Made by a program: the position numbers and the translations under genes. Below are positions 1-10,029 of a DNA stretch of 64,000 nt, piece after piece; positions within the stretch are counted from its first letter, which is position 1, and each line of letters begins with the position of its first letter. Origin of the DNA: Lachnospiraceae bacterium (GTDB lineage: Bacteria > Bacillota > Clostridia > Lachnospirales > Lachnospiraceae); the NCBI GenBank assembly GCA_017503735.1, contig JAFVSN010000004.1:62001-126000 (forward strand), written 5' to 3'. Under the pieces are notes generated by a model. It had not been told where the DNA came from. It did no database searches and saw only the letters and a list, made by a program, of their open reading frames with translations.

Positions 1-5
1 CTGAT

Positions 6-425
6 TTATTTTGCGTCCTTCGGTCTCTTAGCACCGTACTTGGAACGCGCCTGGCGTCTCTTAGCAACACCTGCGGTATCCAAGGTACCTCTGATGATAT
101 GATATCTGGTACCCGGAAGGTCCTTTACACGGCCACCACGGATCAACACAACGCTGTGCTCCTGAAGGTTGTGACCTTCACCCGGGATATAGCTGGTTAC
201 TTCGATACCGTTGGAAAGACGTACTCTGGCAATCTTTCTTAATGCGGAGTTCGGCTTCTTCGGGGTCGTCGTTCTTACTGCGGTACATACACCACGCTTC
301 TGCGGGGAGGAAGTATTCGTACTCTTCTTCTGCAAAGAGTTAAATCCCTTCTGTAATGCCGGAGCAGTAGACTTCTTCTCTAAGGACTTTCTGCCTTTTC
401 TTACTAACTGATTAAATGTAGGCAT
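6..425 (-). CDS. rpsL: 30S ribosomal protein S12
   Basis: The 139-residue product is the S12 protein of the small ribosomal subunit, located at the decoding centre. It begins [14 protein letters not shown] and carries the family blocks [42 protein letters not shown] and SKYGAKRP. The lysines that mutate to streptomycin resistance (in PKKPNS and GRVKDL) are wild type. A longer in-frame ORF exists upstream, but the start chosen here has an AGGAGGTG ribosome binding site 9 nt before it. It is preceded by a strong promoter; rpsG would be expected next, beyond the left edge of the window. Confidence 0.98.
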   Translation of the reverse strand: MPTFNQLVRKGRKSLEKKSTAPALQKGFNSLQKKSTNTSSPQKRGVCTAVRTTTPKKPNSALRKIARVRLSNGIEVTSYIPGEGHNLQEHSVVLIRGGRVKDLPGTRYHIIRGTLDTAGVAKRRQARSKYGAKRPKDAK

Positions 426-543
426 TAATTTTTCACCTCCTATAATTTTAAGAAAAAAACTATGTGGCTGCCTGACAGACTTAAAATCTGCATTATTCTG
501 CGTTTGCACGCAAAAATAACCGCGTTTAGCACGCGCAATCTAT

Positions 544-572
544 ATTATATCTTTGGAAAATAATCTTGTCAA
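544..572 (-). promoter_or_regulatory. sigma-A promoter of rpsL
   Basis: The minus strand reads TTGACA, a 17-nt spacer, then TATAAT: both boxes match consensus perfectly. The predicted start lies about 110 nt before the rpsL start codon, leaving a leader in which I see no clear attenuator. Confidence 0.85.
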
Positions 573-605
573 GCATTTTTTTCGTATTTATTCTATAGAG
601 TAAGA

Positions 606-646
606 AGTCCCGGAGCCGCTACTGTTTCGTAACGTTCTCCGGGACT
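606..646 (-). terminator. hairpin between mcp and rpsL, possible terminator
   Basis: Ten-base-pair perfect stem (AGTCCCGGAG / CTCCGGGACT) with a 21-nt loop, located just downstream of the chemoreceptor gene. The following minus-strand bases are only moderately T-rich, so termination is plausible but not textbook. Confidence 0.5.
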
Positions 647-682
647 CCTTCTTGTCTGCTTCGCAAAGCAAGTATGGTGATA

Positions 683-2740
683 TTATAAGGTAAATCTGTT
701 TACAATCTCGTCCAGACTGTCTGCCATGTTCTTGTTCTCTTCGGACTGCTTCTGGATTTCCAGTGCAATATTGGCGGTGCTCTCGCTCTTCTCCACAATC
801 ACTCCGATTGCAGTCTTATTTCCGTGGGAGATATCCTGTACATTCTCGATATTTCCGGAAATCTGCTTAATGGACTGCTCCAGATTCTCCATAAAGCTGT
901 TCAGTTCTTCAATGTCTCTCTTGATTGCCTCTACGGAAACACTATATTCATTGGACTTATCCGCAAACACCTCGAAGTTTGCCAAAACATCCTTTTCCAT
1001 AAACTGCATAATCGTCTGTACACATTCGTTTACGGCATGAATACTCTGATTTGAGGAATCACACAGCTTCTGGATACTGGATGCTGTATCCTCGGAGGTT
1101 TCTGCAAGCTTTCCGATTTCCTCCGCAACTACCGCAAAGCCACGTCCCGCTTCACCGGCTCTTGCCGCCTCAATGGATGCATTGATGGACAAGAGATTCG
1201 TCTGACTTGCAATATCCAAAATACTGGATGCCATGACATTAATTTCAGAAAGATTATTGAGACTCTCCAATGCTTCCTTAACAGATTCCTTGGTCTCCTC
1301 AAGACGCTGCTTGCTGGCAAGGAAGGTAGTATCCGCCATATCCCTCATCTGCATTGCACCCGCCAGAATAACATCACTGGCATCGGAGCTGTTTTTCAAA
1401 TTACCGGATACACCATTAATCGCATTATGAATTCCCGTAATCTCTTCATTCACCTTCTCAATTGCTTCATTTACATTTTCAAGACTTGCGGAAAGTTCTT
1501 CTGTTGTGGAGATATTATCCGTTACACAATCAACCAGATAGGTGGAAGAATCCTGCAAGGTATATACCTTGTCATTCAACTGTACACAACAATCCTTCAA
1601 GGTTGAAACGATACCGCGGAGAGAGGATATTACAATACCGGATGCCTTTGCGATTCCACCAAGGTCGTCATTACGCTTAATATACTTCTTTACTTCTTCA
1701 TCATCACTGATATCACATTCCGCAATATGTAACAACGTTCTTCCGATCGGGCTTAACGGCTTCATACATACCGTAATCGTAATATAGGTTACAAAAAGCA
1801 ATACAAGCAATGCCACTACACAAAGAATCAACAAGGTCTGCTTTGTCTGATCTGCGGAAGCAAATATCTCATCCGCATTATCCGCCAACAGGAAAATCCA
1901 GTCTCTGTCTGCGATATAGTGATAGGTTGCAAGACTTTCCGTTCCTGTTTCATCCGTATACTCCAAAGAATCCGTATAGGCACCGGCAGCTCCCTTTTCC
2001 TTCGTTGCCGCAATAATATCCGTCACATACTTTTCCTCGGAAACCACACCTAACATTTCCTCGTTCTCGTGGAAGATGTATTCACCGGTATTTGCATTAA
2101 TCAAATAGTATTTTGCCTGTTTCAAATCCGCTACCGGAAGACTGTCCAGCTCTTCCTTTAAGCCGGAGATGAAAATACCGCCGCCGACCAAACCGATCGG
2201 ATCTCCGTTCTCATCATACACAGCACGATACATGGATACAATCTGCTTGCCGGTAGCCGGAGAGAAAATAAAACCGGTATTATATACACCGTCGGCTGCC
2301 AGCATGGAATCCTGTAATGCCTTCAATCCGTCACCGGTTCTGGTGGTAATACCCACAACCCCCGCGCTGGTATGCGCCAACACATGTGTGTTCCATTCAC
2401 TGGCGTAAATACCTTCCAGATTTTCCATATCCGAACTGTAGACTTCCGTAAACTTCTGTGCCGCCGCTACCGCTTCCGGGTCTGTCGGATTCTTTAACAA
2501 ATCTCTGATTTCTCCCGCGCGGCTGTAAGCAGTCAGATATCGCTCCGTTTCTCGTACATAGTTTTCAATAATCAAGGAGCGTTCTTCTACCATTGTTTTC
2601 ATACTTGCCACGGTATTTTCCCGGATATTCTTCGTAATTGCGCCGTTTACGAACAGGAAAACAACCACCAATGCGACCGTCTGAATTACCAGAAGAAGTA
2701 CGGTAATCAACCAAGAAACCTTAATTTTTCTCTTTCCCAT
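683..2740 (-). CDS. methyl-accepting chemotaxis protein with extracellular dCache-type sensor
   Basis: A 685-residue membrane chemoreceptor. An N-terminal membrane segment (about residues 8-32) is followed by roughly 270 extracellular residues resembling a double Cache ligand domain, a second membrane segment rich in L/V/I (about 305-328), a HAMP-like linker and a long coiled-coil cytoplasmic domain. The highly conserved MCP hairpin tip is present ([19 protein letters not shown]), which docks CheW/CheA. The start MGKRKIK is chosen because AGGAGG lies 9 nt upstream; an alternative ATG sits directly against the ribosome binding site. It is monocistronic with its own promoter. Ligand unknown. 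It fits the flagellar genes elsewhere in the window. Confidence 0.93.
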   Translation of the reverse strand: MGKRKIKVSWLITVLLLVIQTVALVVVFLFVNGAITKNIRENTVASMKTMVEERSLIIENYVRETERYLTAYSRAGEIRDLLKNPTDPEAVAAAQKFTEVYSSDMENLEGIYASEWNTHVLAHTSAGVVGITTRTGDGLKALQDSMLAADGVYNTGFIFSPATGKQIVSMYRAVYDENGDPIGLVGGGIFISGLKEELDSLPVADLKQAKYYLINANTGEYIFHENEEMLGVVSEEKYVTDIIAATKEKGAAGAYTDSLEYTDETGTESLATYHYIADRDWIFLLADNADEIFASADQTKQTLLILCVVALLVLLFVTYITITVCMKPLSPIGRTLLHIAECDISDDEEVKKYIKRNDDLGGIAKASGIVISSLRGIVSTLKDCCVQLNDKVYTLQDSSTYLVDCVTDNISTTEELSASLENVNEAIEKVNEEITGIHNAINGVSGNLKNSSDASDVILAGAMQMRDMADTTFLASKQRLEETKESVKEALESLNNLSEINVMASSILDIASQTNLLSINASIEAARAGEAGRGFAVVAEEIGKLAETSEDTASSIQKLCDSSNQSIHAVNECVQTIMQFMEKDVLANFEVFADKSNEYSVSVEAIKRDIEELNSFMENLEQSIKQISGNIENVQDISHGNKTAIGVIVEKSESTANIALEIQKQSEENKNMADSLDEIVNRFTL

Positions 2741-2801
2741 AACTATCATCCTCCTATCGAACTGTAAAACATTAAAACATCCCGCCTCTTTTATAGTTCG
2801 T

Positions 2802-2830
2802 ATTATACCATTTATGGCGCATTTTTGCAA
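2802..2830 (-). promoter_or_regulatory. sigma-A promoter of the chemoreceptor gene
   Basis: TTGCAA, 17-nt spacer, TATAAT on the minus strand, placed about 60 nt upstream of the chosen start codon. Confidence 0.75.
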
Positions 2831-2887
2831 GTCTTTTTATTATTTTTCATAAATTTGTATGTACAATATCTGTAGTCCAGTCCGTTT

Positions 2888-4684
2888 TTACGTAGAAATA
2901 ATAAATTTTTTATATTTTTCTATGAAAATTTTTGAATTCTTCTCTCCACGGTACTCATCAACCCCCGGTGAAAACGCCAAAGTAAGCCGTATTTTCCTTC
3001 GTCCGCGATAAAGCTCCCGCACCGTATCCGCTCCGAACTCCTCTGTCAAATAGTCTTCCAGTCCGTCCGCATCTTGAAAAAAAAGTCCCGTCAGTGAGAT
3101 TCCCTGCGTGTCCGTCAATTGAAGCCGCATGGAATTCCCGTCCTTCCCGATACGACGTATTCCGCTTACCGTTACACCGCTTGATGCAAACACCGGCTTC
3201 GGATTTCCGTTTCCGAAGGGCTCCAGTCGTTCCAGCTCCCCCATCAAATCTTCCGTTATTTCCGCAAAGGGTAGAACCGCATCCAGGTACAGCTTCGGTG
3301 TCAGTTCTTCCTGTGTAAGTCCCGCTGCTTCATTTAAGCGTTCCGCCAGCAAACTCACATTCTCCTCCGGCAAGGATAATCCCGCTGCCATAGGATGTCC
3401 TCCGAAAGCAAGCAACAGCTCCTTCTGCTCCGAAAGCTTTTCAAACATGGAATACCCCTCGATGGAACGGGCCGACCCCTTCACACAATATTCTCCCTTC
3501 GTCAGAACAACCGTAGGCCGGTAAAATTTCTCTCTGATACGCCCTGCTACAATCCCTGCCAGGCTCTCATGACATTCCGGCAGATACAGCACCAGCACCT
3601 GCGCATCTGTTTTTGCAAGCTGCGCCTCTGCCAGTGCCTCCGCTTGTCTCGTTGCCGCCAAGGTCATTTCTTTTCTGGTATCGTTCAGCTCCTTCAAATG
3701 GGCTGCCCTTTTTTTTGCCTCCGTCTCATCCTCACAAAGCAACAGCTCCAGCCCCAAAAGGGCGGTATCCAGTCTTCCTGCCGCATTAAAGCACGGTCCG
3801 ATTAAAAAGCCCGCATGATAAGCACTAAGCTTCTTGTCCTCCAGTTCATATGCCTGTAAAAGCGCACGAATCCCCTGATTGTCGCAGCTGCCTGCCAGGG
3901 CAAGTCCCTTTGCAACCACAGCCCGGTTTTCTCCGGTCAGCTCCATTACGTCACAAATCGTAGCAAATGCCACCGGAACCAGAAGCTCCGTAAGGAGTTC
4001 TTCCCTCTCTTCCTTCGACAATCGTCCTTCTGCCTCTTTAAGTAAAAGACAAACCACCTTGTATGCCACCATTGCCCCGCAAATTCCCTTTTGCGGATAG
4101 GTTTCTCCCGGCTGCTTCGGATTCACGATAACATCTGCCGACGGCAATTCATAACAAGTCTGCTCCCCCACCGTGGAACAGGAAATCTCATGGTGATCCG
4201 TAACAATCACCTCCATCCCGGCTTCCCCGGCGCGGGCAATCGGCTCCATTGCCGCAATTCCGTTATCACAAGTAAGAAGCAGAGCAATGTGATCCTGCTC
4301 TGCTTCTTCTACCATCCGCATATTCATGCCGTATCCGTCCTTAATACGGTCCGGAATACGGTAATCTGCCTCTGCCCCCAGAACATGAAGTACTTTATAT
4401 AGAAGAAACGTTGCCATAATGCCGTCCACATCATAATCTCCGATGATGCGAATTCTGCGTTTCTTGCAAACGGCACGCCATAACCGCTTTGCAGCTTCCC
4501 CGGCATTCTTTAATAAAGAAGCGTCATGTAACGGTACCTCCTTCGGATTCAGATACGCCCGTATCTGCTCCGGCGTCGTCACTCCCCGATTTACCAGCAC
4601 CCGGCAAATCACCTTGGAAAGTCCTACCTTATGTTCTGATACATCAAACTCAGCCTTTTTATTTTTCAATATCCATTCTGTCAT
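2888..4684 (-). CDS. recJ: single-stranded-DNA-specific exonuclease RecJ
   Basis: A 598-residue RecJ, the 5'-3' ssDNA exonuclease of recombination and mismatch repair. Phosphoesterase motifs of the DHH superfamily are visible: DYDVDG (residues 83-88), CDNG (about 139-142), DHHE (163-166), and later the DHHA1 signature FGGHPMAAG. A C-terminal OB-like region (GVTVSGIRRIGKDGNSMRLQ) completes the usual order, so the gene is full length. The chosen start overlaps the end of the upstream lipoprotein gene by 26 nt and has a GAGGAAG ribosome binding site inside that gene, so the two are probably translationally coupled. Confidence 0.95.
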   Translation of the reverse strand: MTEWILKNKKAEFDVSEHKVGLSKVICRVLVNRGVTTPEQIRAYLNPKEVPLHDASLLKNAGEAAKRLWRAVCKKRRIRIIGDYDVDGIMATFLLYKVLHVLGAEADYRIPDRIKDGYGMNMRMVEEAEQDHIALLLTCDNGIAAMEPIARAGEAGMEVIVTDHHEISCSTVGEQTCYELPSADVIVNPKQPGETYPQKGICGAMVAYKVVCLLLKEAEGRLSKEEREELLTELLVPVAFATICDVMELTGENRAVVAKGLALAGSCDNQGIRALLQAYELEDKKLSAYHAGFLIGPCFNAAGRLDTALLGLELLLCEDETEAKKRAAHLKELNDTRKEMTLAATRQAEALAEAQLAKTDAQVLVLYLPECHESLAGIVAGRIREKFYRPTVVLTKGEYCVKGSARSIEGYSMFEKLSEQKELLLAFGGHPMAAGLSLPEENVSLLAERLNEAAGLTQEELTPKLYLDAVLPFAEITEDLMGELERLEPFGNGNPKPVFASSGVTVSGIRRIGKDGNSMRLQLTDTQGISLTGLFFQDADGLEDYLTEEFGADTVRELYRGRRKIRLTLAFSPGVDEYRGEKNSKIFIEKYKKFIIST

Positions 4685-5687
4685 TTTCTTCCTCATCCGT
4701 TTGCATAAGCTCGGCGGTCTTTGTCGCAATATGATTCCTCTTTTTCAGCTTCAGCTTTTTCCTTACAAAGAGAATCACTACGACAAAAATCGCAACCCAA
4801 ATCACCAGATACAGGAAGTTCGATACCAACCAGACAAGGAAATTTGCTCCCCCTTCTTTCATCTGATACCAGGTATTTGAAAAACCGTCTTTCATCCTGG
4901 TAAGTAAGGTAGGATTCTGCTCCACCGGTGTGGTACGCTTCACTTCCGAAATATCCAAAGTTACCGTAGAATAATCTACCTTGTTATCATAAATCTTAAG
5001 CATGGAAGCATGCGATTCTATTTCGTATCGGAGTTGCGTCAGATGCTCTTCCAATACGATAATGGAATCTACCGTATCTGCCTTTTCAAGCAGGGCCAGA
5101 AAACGTTCCTGCTCAATTTGCAAAGATTTCAATCTTGCTTCCGTATCCGCATACTGCAATGTAACATTTTCCGCATTCTCCGACTTACGGACTACATTTG
5201 CGTTCTCACTGACACCGGACACGAACAAATCCAGCTTACTCTGCGGAATGCGAAGGGTAAGCGTCGCATAGCGATATCCGTAAGAATCCATACTGTTTCC
5301 GCTAATCTGTGAATTCTGTATGTAACCTCCAAGCTCTGCCACCTTTCCGTCTAAATAGGAAAGTAAAGTTTCGAACTCCTTTGTTTGCAACGACATGGTA
5401 ACTGTACGAATCAGTTTTTCCCCCTGTGTGTTATACAATTCCGTCTCCGCATAGCCCTGTTCACCAAACCCGATTCCACTGTTTCCGGTAGCGGAATCCA
5501 TGGTTGATTCGAACTCCATATCTGCCATGGATTCGGACTTTGAATAATACATATCACCGACGGAATTTGTGACATACTCTCCTCTGCCGTCAACCGCCTC
5601 CATCATCATGTCGCTTGCTTTTCCGCCGCATCCGCCAAAAAGCAGAACTCCGATGGTTCCCATAACCAACCAAATCTTCTTTTTCAT
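4659..5687 (-). CDS. DUF4349 domain lipoprotein
   Basis: A 342-residue predicted lipoprotein. The N-terminus MKKKIWLVMG is followed by a hydrophobic stretch and the lipobox LFGGC. The body has the DUF4349 character: paired beta-rich segments (RTVTMSLQTKEFETLLSYL, YATLTLRIPQSKLD) around a long helical coiled-coil region (about 180-260), then a single strong membrane segment near the C-terminus (VWLVSNFLYLVIWVAIFVVV) and a basic tail. This makes it anchored at both ends with its main domain outside. Function of the family is not established. The start is supported by GGAGAGGAG upstream. It shares 26 nt with recJ. Confidence 0.85.
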   Translation of the reverse strand: MKKKIWLVMGTIGVLLFGGCGGKASDMMMEAVDGRGEYVTNSVGDMYYSKSESMADMEFESTMDSATGNSGIGFGEQGYAETELYNTQGEKLIRTVTMSLQTKEFETLLSYLDGKVAELGGYIQNSQISGNSMDSYGYRYATLTLRIPQSKLDLFVSGVSENANVVRKSENAENVTLQYADTEARLKSLQIEQERFLALLEKADTVDSIIVLEEHLTQLRYEIESHASMLKIYDNKVDYSTVTLDISEVKRTTPVEQNPTLLTRMKDGFSNTWYQMKEGGANFLVWLVSNFLYLVIWVAIFVVVILFVRKKLKLKKRNHIATKTAELMQTDEEENDRMDIEK

Positions 5688-5809
5688 AAAAACTCCTCTC
5701 CGCACAAACTTCTGTGCTCTAATCAATTAAAGTCCTGTGTTACAAAGAAGTAATACCCTCTCTATTGATTAGACGAAAGGAATCCGGATTCGGTTCCGTT
5801 TTTTTATTT

Positions 5810-7195
5810 TTATTCAAGTCCCGTCAAATGATCTTTATCCCGCAAAAGCCCGTCTTCCGTGAAAAACATGCCTGCATTCCACAACAGCCACTCATCATAG
5901 CCTGCGGAATAAGTAGCGGATATCTGGGCACGGATTTCCTGGGCACCGTAGGTTAGATATTTCCCTTTTCCGAGATAGCTGGCGGTAAAATCCTGCAACC
6001 AAGGGCGAACCTCTGCTTTATGTTCTCCCTCCGGAATCACGGACAATTTCTTTACGGAGGATTTCATTTCCATCAAAATAAGCTGGAACGGTTTGGTATC
6101 CGGATACTTTATTCCGCCGTATCCCGAACTGTAATGGGACGGATATATCATCGGACAAATATAGTCCAGATAACGGCTCAGTTCCACATAGCTCTGACCG
6201 ATACTCTCACCGTCTAATCTGCTGTTTATAATCGTTCCGAACACATCACCGCTGACAAAGACACCCATCGGCTTTAATTCCTGACATGCATATTTCACAA
6301 ATCCGGTAATCGCATCGATTTTCGTCATACCTTCCGGAATCTCGCCCAGATCCGCAGAAGAAAACGAACCGGATGCGGAGGTACGCAAATAGTCGAAGTT
6401 AATCTCGTCAAATCCCGCTTCCGCAGCTTCCTTTGCCACTTCTACAATATATTCCCAAGCGCCTTCATTGTACGGGTTCAACCAGCGTTCCCCTTCTTTA
6501 TCTTTATAAATAGAACCATCTTTGTTACGCACCGCAATTTCCGGATTGTTTCTTGATGCCACATGGTCCTTAAAAGCCACGATACGAGCAATACAATAAA
6601 TATCATGCTCCTTAAGCTTCGCTACAAACGCCGGCAAATCCGCAATGTAGATGTTCTCCGCACCCATTTCCTCCAAGAGCGGATGTTTTACATCAAACAA
6701 AAGATTCCCGTAATCATCTTTGATATCAATTACCATAGCATTTAATTCCGTCTTATCCAAAAGCTCGATTAACTCATCTATGGTTGCATAGTTTTCCTTT
6801 CCCAAATAAGTCGTATTCACATAAATACCCTTTGCATCGGTTCTTACTCTGGTATCCACAAAATCTGCCAAAAAGCCATCCGGATACACCGTCTGCTGTA
6901 CTGTCGGTTGCATCGGCACATCGGTTGGTTCCGGAGTAAGTTCCGGTGTCGGGCTAGGCTCCGGCGTAGGCGTTGCCTCCTGGGTTTTTACTTCCTTCCT
7001 TTCCATAAAAAAATCAACCGCCAGATAAGTTCCCAAACCAAGCATAACAGAAATCAAAAGCACCACAAAAAAGCCCAACAGGCGGTTGCTTTTCTTTTCC
7101 TTATATAATTTCCCGAAGTCAGGACCGGCTGTTTTATTTTTCTTACGCCGGCTCTTTTGTCCCGTATACATTCGTCTTCTTCTCATATCCTTCAT
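5810..7195 (-). CDS. membrane-anchored putative glycoside hydrolase (DUF4015)
   Basis: A 461-residue single-pass protein: a strongly basic N-terminus (RRRRMYTGQKSRRKKNK), one membrane segment (about 40-62), a proline/threonine/glutamate linker (TPTPEPSPTPEL, typical of wall-crossing spacers), then a TIM-barrel-like domain of the DUF4015 family. Family blocks include NAMVIDIKDDYGNLLFD, YCIARIVAFKD, FDEINFDYLR and YICPMIYPSHYSSGYGG. The family is grouped with glycoside hydrolases by fold; substrate is unknown, though a wall-associated glycan is a reasonable guess. The start could be either of two nearby ATGs (MKDM); the first has AGGAAAG upstream. Confidence 0.82.
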   Translation of the reverse strand: MKDMRRRRMYTGQKSRRKKNKTAGPDFGKLYKEKKSNRLLGFFVVLLISVMLGLGTYLAVDFFMERKEVKTQEATPTPEPSPTPELTPEPTDVPMQPTVQQTVYPDGFLADFVDTRVRTDAKGIYVNTTYLGKENYATIDELIELLDKTELNAMVIDIKDDYGNLLFDVKHPLLEEMGAENIYIADLPAFVAKLKEHDIYCIARIVAFKDHVASRNNPEIAVRNKDGSIYKDKEGERWLNPYNEGAWEYIVEVAKEAAEAGFDEINFDYLRTSASGSFSSADLGEIPEGMTKIDAITGFVKYACQELKPMGVFVSGDVFGTIINSRLDGESIGQSYVELSRYLDYICPMIYPSHYSSGYGGIKYPDTKPFQLILMEMKSSVKKLSVIPEGEHKAEVRPWLQDFTASYLGKGKYLTYGAQEIRAQISATYSAGYDEWLLWNAGMFFTEDGLLRDKDHLTGLE

Positions 7196-7304
7196 CCCAT
7201 CTTTCCTGACATGATTTCCGCATGTCACACTATCCTATCATTATCTTATTGCAAAGCCCTGTATTTGTCAAGGTGAAAGACCTTCTTCCCACTCTTAAAA
7301 AGAA

Positions 7305-7333
7305 AAAAGACAGCCACATCGAAGCTGTCTTTT
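7305..7333 (-). terminator. rho-independent terminator after the SEC-C gene
   Basis: Ten-pair stem (AAAAGACAGC / GCTGTCTTTT) with a 9-nt loop; on the minus strand it is followed by TTCTTTTT. It lies 30 nt beyond the stop codon of the SEC-C gene. Confidence 0.85.
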
Positions 7334-7362
7334 CCTTATTTGTTTCAATCAACACACAAACC

Positions 7363-7869
7363 TTATGCATTTGCACCGCAACACTTCTTATACTTCTTAC
7401 CGGAACCGCAAGGACACGGATCATTACGACCGATTTTCTTATCCTTTACTACCGTACCGGACTTCTTCTGCTGTAAATACAGTTCTTTTCTACGTTCAAC
7501 GGTCAATAGGTTATCCCACTGCGGAAGTTCATACAACCATTCGGCATCTGCGCCTACCATATTATAGTAAAGCTTTTCCTTATCCCATTCAAGACGTACC
7601 TTCGTATCCTCCGTCATCTCCTCGATCGGATTCGGTGTTACAAGGCTCTCGTTAATTCCGTCTAAAAATCCTACCATAATCTGAAGCGGAGTTTCGTATT
7701 TTTCAGCCAACTCTTTTACCGTACCTTCTTCCACCATTTCCGGATTGGAAAGAAGCTTCTCATAAATTCCTGTCTCAATTACAAAATAATTATTCCAGAA
7801 CATCTTTCCTTCTTTGGAATTGATGTCAAGCGAATACGCACTTTCACGCCATTCCTGTAATAAACCCAT
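7363..7869 (-). CDS. SEC-C motif protein
   Basis: A 168-residue soluble protein ending in a classical SEC-C zinc motif ([18 protein letters not shown]), the same metal-binding tail found at the end of SecA. The N-terminal 130 residues are acidic and helical ([25 protein letters not shown]) and are seen in many clostridial genomes as a stand-alone SEC-C protein; function unknown. The ribosome binding site is GAAAGGAACGAGG just before the start. Monocistronic between two terminator-like hairpins. Confidence 0.85.
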   Translation of the reverse strand: MGLLQEWRESAYSLDINSKEGKMFWNNYFVIETGIYEKLLSNPEMVEEGTVKELAEKYETPLQIMVGFLDGINESLVTPNPIEEMTEDTKVRLEWDKEKLYYNMVGADAEWLYELPQWDNLLTVERRKELYLQQKKSGTVVKDKKIGRNDPCPCGSGKKYKKCCGANA

Positions 7870-8070
7870 AACCTCGTTCCTTTCAAAAAAAAATTTAAAT
7901 CTTTTGTATAAGCCGGAAAACTGCGGCTATACTATACTCAGGTACAAGATTTCCAAAACGGAATCCTGTACGTCCGGTATCTACCGGAGTCCTTCTTTTC
8001 TGATTCCCCCTCAGAAAAGAGAGCTTACAAAAGAAAGCAAAAAAACTTATCCTCCCCTTTTATATCGAGC

Positions 8071-8102
8071 AAAGACTGTTATTCGAAAGAATAACGGTCT
8101 TT
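8071..8102 (-). terminator. terminator-like hairpin downstream of the Suf pair
   Basis: Fourteen-pair stem with one G-U pair, closed by a GAAA tetraloop (AAAGACTGTTATTC-GAAA-GAATAACGGTCTTT). It lies 50 nt past the end of the SufBD-like gene. The plus-strand side is followed by the more T-rich tract (GTTTATTTT), so it may work in both directions. Confidence 0.65.
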
Positions 8103-8151
8103 GTTTATTTTAACCGCGGAACCTGCTTTTGTCAAGTATGCGGTCATTTCC

Positions 8152-9069
8152 TTACTTCAAAAAGCCGTTTACAATTTGCGCTTCCGCTTCTTCCTCCGTA
8201 AGCCCTAACGTCATCAGCTTAATGATCTGCTCGCCTGCAATCTTACCGATAGCAGCCTCATGAATCAGGCTTGCTTCCAAATGATTTGCGGTAATCTCCG
8301 GAATCGCACGAACACTGGCAGAGTCCATAATAATGGCATCACACTCCGTATGTCCCGCACAGGCATTGTTTCCGTTAATCTTTGATAAGAACACCTGATG
8401 GGAAGTGTCCTTTGCCACGGAACGTGAAATAACATTTGCGGAAGAACCGGCACCGTTTAAGTCTACGGTAAACTCCGTTTCTGCAAACTGCTTCCCGTGA
8501 GTCATCAGCTTTTCTTTGATTACAAGCGTTGCTCCCTCGCCCAGTTCAGCCTTTGTCACACGCTTTGTGGAATCCACACCCTTAATCTGCACCGTGTCCA
8601 TTTCCATATAAGCGCCTTCCTCAAGCACCATTTCCGTAGTCGGATTCATAATCCGCTCTCCGGTGCCTTCTCCGCTGCCGTAATGCTTTTCTACATATTT
8701 AATCTTAGCATTCTTCTTTAAAAAGAAGCGATGAATTCCGGAATGCTCGGAAGCAGCATCACCGCCGTTATGGATGCCGCACCCTGCCACAATGGTCACA
8801 TCGCAGTCCTCCCCGATATAAAAGTCGTTATATACCAATTCTTTTAAGCCGGTTTGACTAAGAAGTACCGGAATGTGTACGCTTTCGTTTTTGGTTCCCG
8901 GCTTAATAATAATGTCAATGCCGGAAACATCCTCCTTCGGCACAATATCGATATTTGCAGTCGTATTTCTGCCACCGAGACTACCGTTGATGCGAAGATT
9001 ATAAGCACCTTCCGGCACCTCATGAAGCCCTGCGATCTGTTCCAGTAATGTTCTTTGTATTTCGTCCAT
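8152..9069 (-). CDS. SufB/SufD-like Fe-S assembly scaffold (single-gene, minimal SUF type)
   Basis: A 305-residue member of the SufBD family, about two thirds the length of SufB. The right-handed beta-helix core is recognisable in runs such as GIHRFFLKKNAKIKYVEKHYG and TNPTTEMVLEEGAYMEMDTV, followed by the C-terminal helical part (SVRAIPEITANHLEASLIHEAAIGKI) with the conserved HEA.IGKI element that contacts the ATPase. It is paired with a SufC-like ATPase 30 nt upstream and nothing else: no SufD, SufS or SufU is adjacent. This matches the minimal two-component SUF-like systems described in archaea and anaerobic bacteria. Ribosome binding site AGGAGAGG. Confidence 0.85.
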   Translation of the reverse strand: MDEIQRTLLEQIAGLHEVPEGAYNLRINGSLGGRNTTANIDIVPKEDVSGIDIIIKPGTKNESVHIPVLLSQTGLKELVYNDFYIGEDCDVTIVAGCGIHNGGDAASEHSGIHRFFLKKNAKIKYVEKHYGSGEGTGERIMNPTTEMVLEEGAYMEMDTVQIKGVDSTKRVTKAELGEGATLVIKEKLMTHGKQFAETEFTVDLNGAGSSANVISRSVAKDTSHQVFLSKINGNNACAGHTECDAIIMDSASVRAIPEITANHLEASLIHEAAIGKIAGEQIIKLMTLGLTEEEAEAQIVNGFLK

Positions 9070-9099
9070 AAAACCTCTCCTGTCTCTGCCTTACTCTGC

Positions 9100-9813
9100 T
9101 TACTTTACCTTAATACAGGCACCCGCTTTATTTAAAAGTCCCGGTAAAATTTCTTCCTTTGTTCCCACTTTATCAAGCTGTCCGCCGGCTATTACCACAA
9201 TCTTGTCTGCAATATTTAAAATGCGCTCCTGATGGGAAATAATCAAAATCGAGCCCTGTATCTTATCGTGCATCTCTTCAAATACACGAATAAGATTCTG
9301 GAAACTCCATAAATCAATACCGGCCTCCGGTTCATCAAAAATAGAAAGCTTCGTTCCTCTTGCCATTACCGTTGCAATCTCGATACGCTTTAACTCACCG
9401 CCGGAAAGACTGGCATTTACTTCACGATTCACATAATCTTTGGCACATAACCCTACCTCGCCCAGATAATTGCAAACCTCTGCTACGGTAAGCTTCTTAC
9501 CCGCAGCCAGACTGATTAAATCCTTTACGGTAATTCCTTTAAAACGCACCGGTTGCTGAAATGCAAAACTGATTCCCTTTTGGGCACGCTCTGTCACAGA
9601 TAATTCCGTAATGTCCTCTCCGTCAAATAAAATCTGACCGCTTGTGGGCTTAATAATACCCGCAAGCACCTTCGCAAGCGTAGACTTACCGCCTCCGTTC
9701 GGTCCGGTGATGGCCACAAAACGATCTTCTATGGTCAAACTGATATCTTTTAAAATGTATTTTTCCACGCCCTCATTTTCTACACAATAAGAAACATTTC
9801 TTAATTCAAGCAT
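9100..9813 (-). CDS. SufC-like ABC ATPase for Fe-S assembly
   Basis: A 237-residue soluble ABC ATPase with Walker A (GPNGGGKST, residues 37-45), signature LSGGELKR, Walker B followed by the SufC-type sequence FDEPEAGIDLW, and the switch histidine in ISHQ. The EAGID context and the adjacent SufBD-like gene identify it as SufC-like rather than a transporter subunit; it would energise the scaffold encoded immediately downstream. First gene of the two-gene operon, with a strong promoter upstream that is back to back with the YigZ promoter. Confidence 0.88.
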   Translation of the reverse strand: MLELRNVSYCVENEGVEKYILKDISLTIEDRFVAITGPNGGGKSTLAKVLAGIIKPTSGQILFDGEDITELSVTERAQKGISFAFQQPVRFKGITVKDLISLAAGKKLTVAEVCNYLGEVGLCAKDYVNREVNASLSGGELKRIEIATVMARGTKLSIFDEPEAGIDLWSFQNLIRVFEEMHDKIQGSILIISHQERILNIADKIVVIAGGQLDKVGTKEEILPGLLNKAGACIKVK

Positions 9814-9872
9814 AACAACAGGTCCTTTCTCTGTTTGTCAGGTCTTTCCTCCCTTTTCCCGCGTACCTTTAT

Positions 9873-9901
9873 AGTATATCCGTAGATTTTCGTTTTGTAA
9901 A
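9873..9901 (-). promoter_or_regulatory. sigma-A promoter of the suf-like operon
   Basis: Minus strand TTTACA, 17-nt spacer, TATACT, about 60 nt before the ATPase start codon. Confidence 0.75.
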
Positions 9902-9936
9902 GAGGTATTACAATTTTATTAAATCTCCTAATATTC

Positions 9937-9965
9937 TTGCAGTATTTTCCCGTTTTTGATATACT
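9937..9965 (+). promoter_or_regulatory. sigma-A promoter of the YigZ/PBP1/luxS group
   Basis: TTGCAG, 17-nt spacer, TATACT, located about 65 nt upstream of the YigZ-family gene. It is divergent from the suf-like promoter, whose -35 box lies 36 bp away. Confidence 0.75.
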
Positions 9966-10029
9966 AGCTGATATATAAAATAAGTACAGAGTTCTTTTCA
10001 GAGCTTCTGTTTTCGAAGGGAGAAACAAC

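Noticed and set aside
426-509. Longer N-terminus of S12
   Set aside because: The extension covers the leader and ribosome binding site; all S12 proteins begin at MPTxNQLVR.
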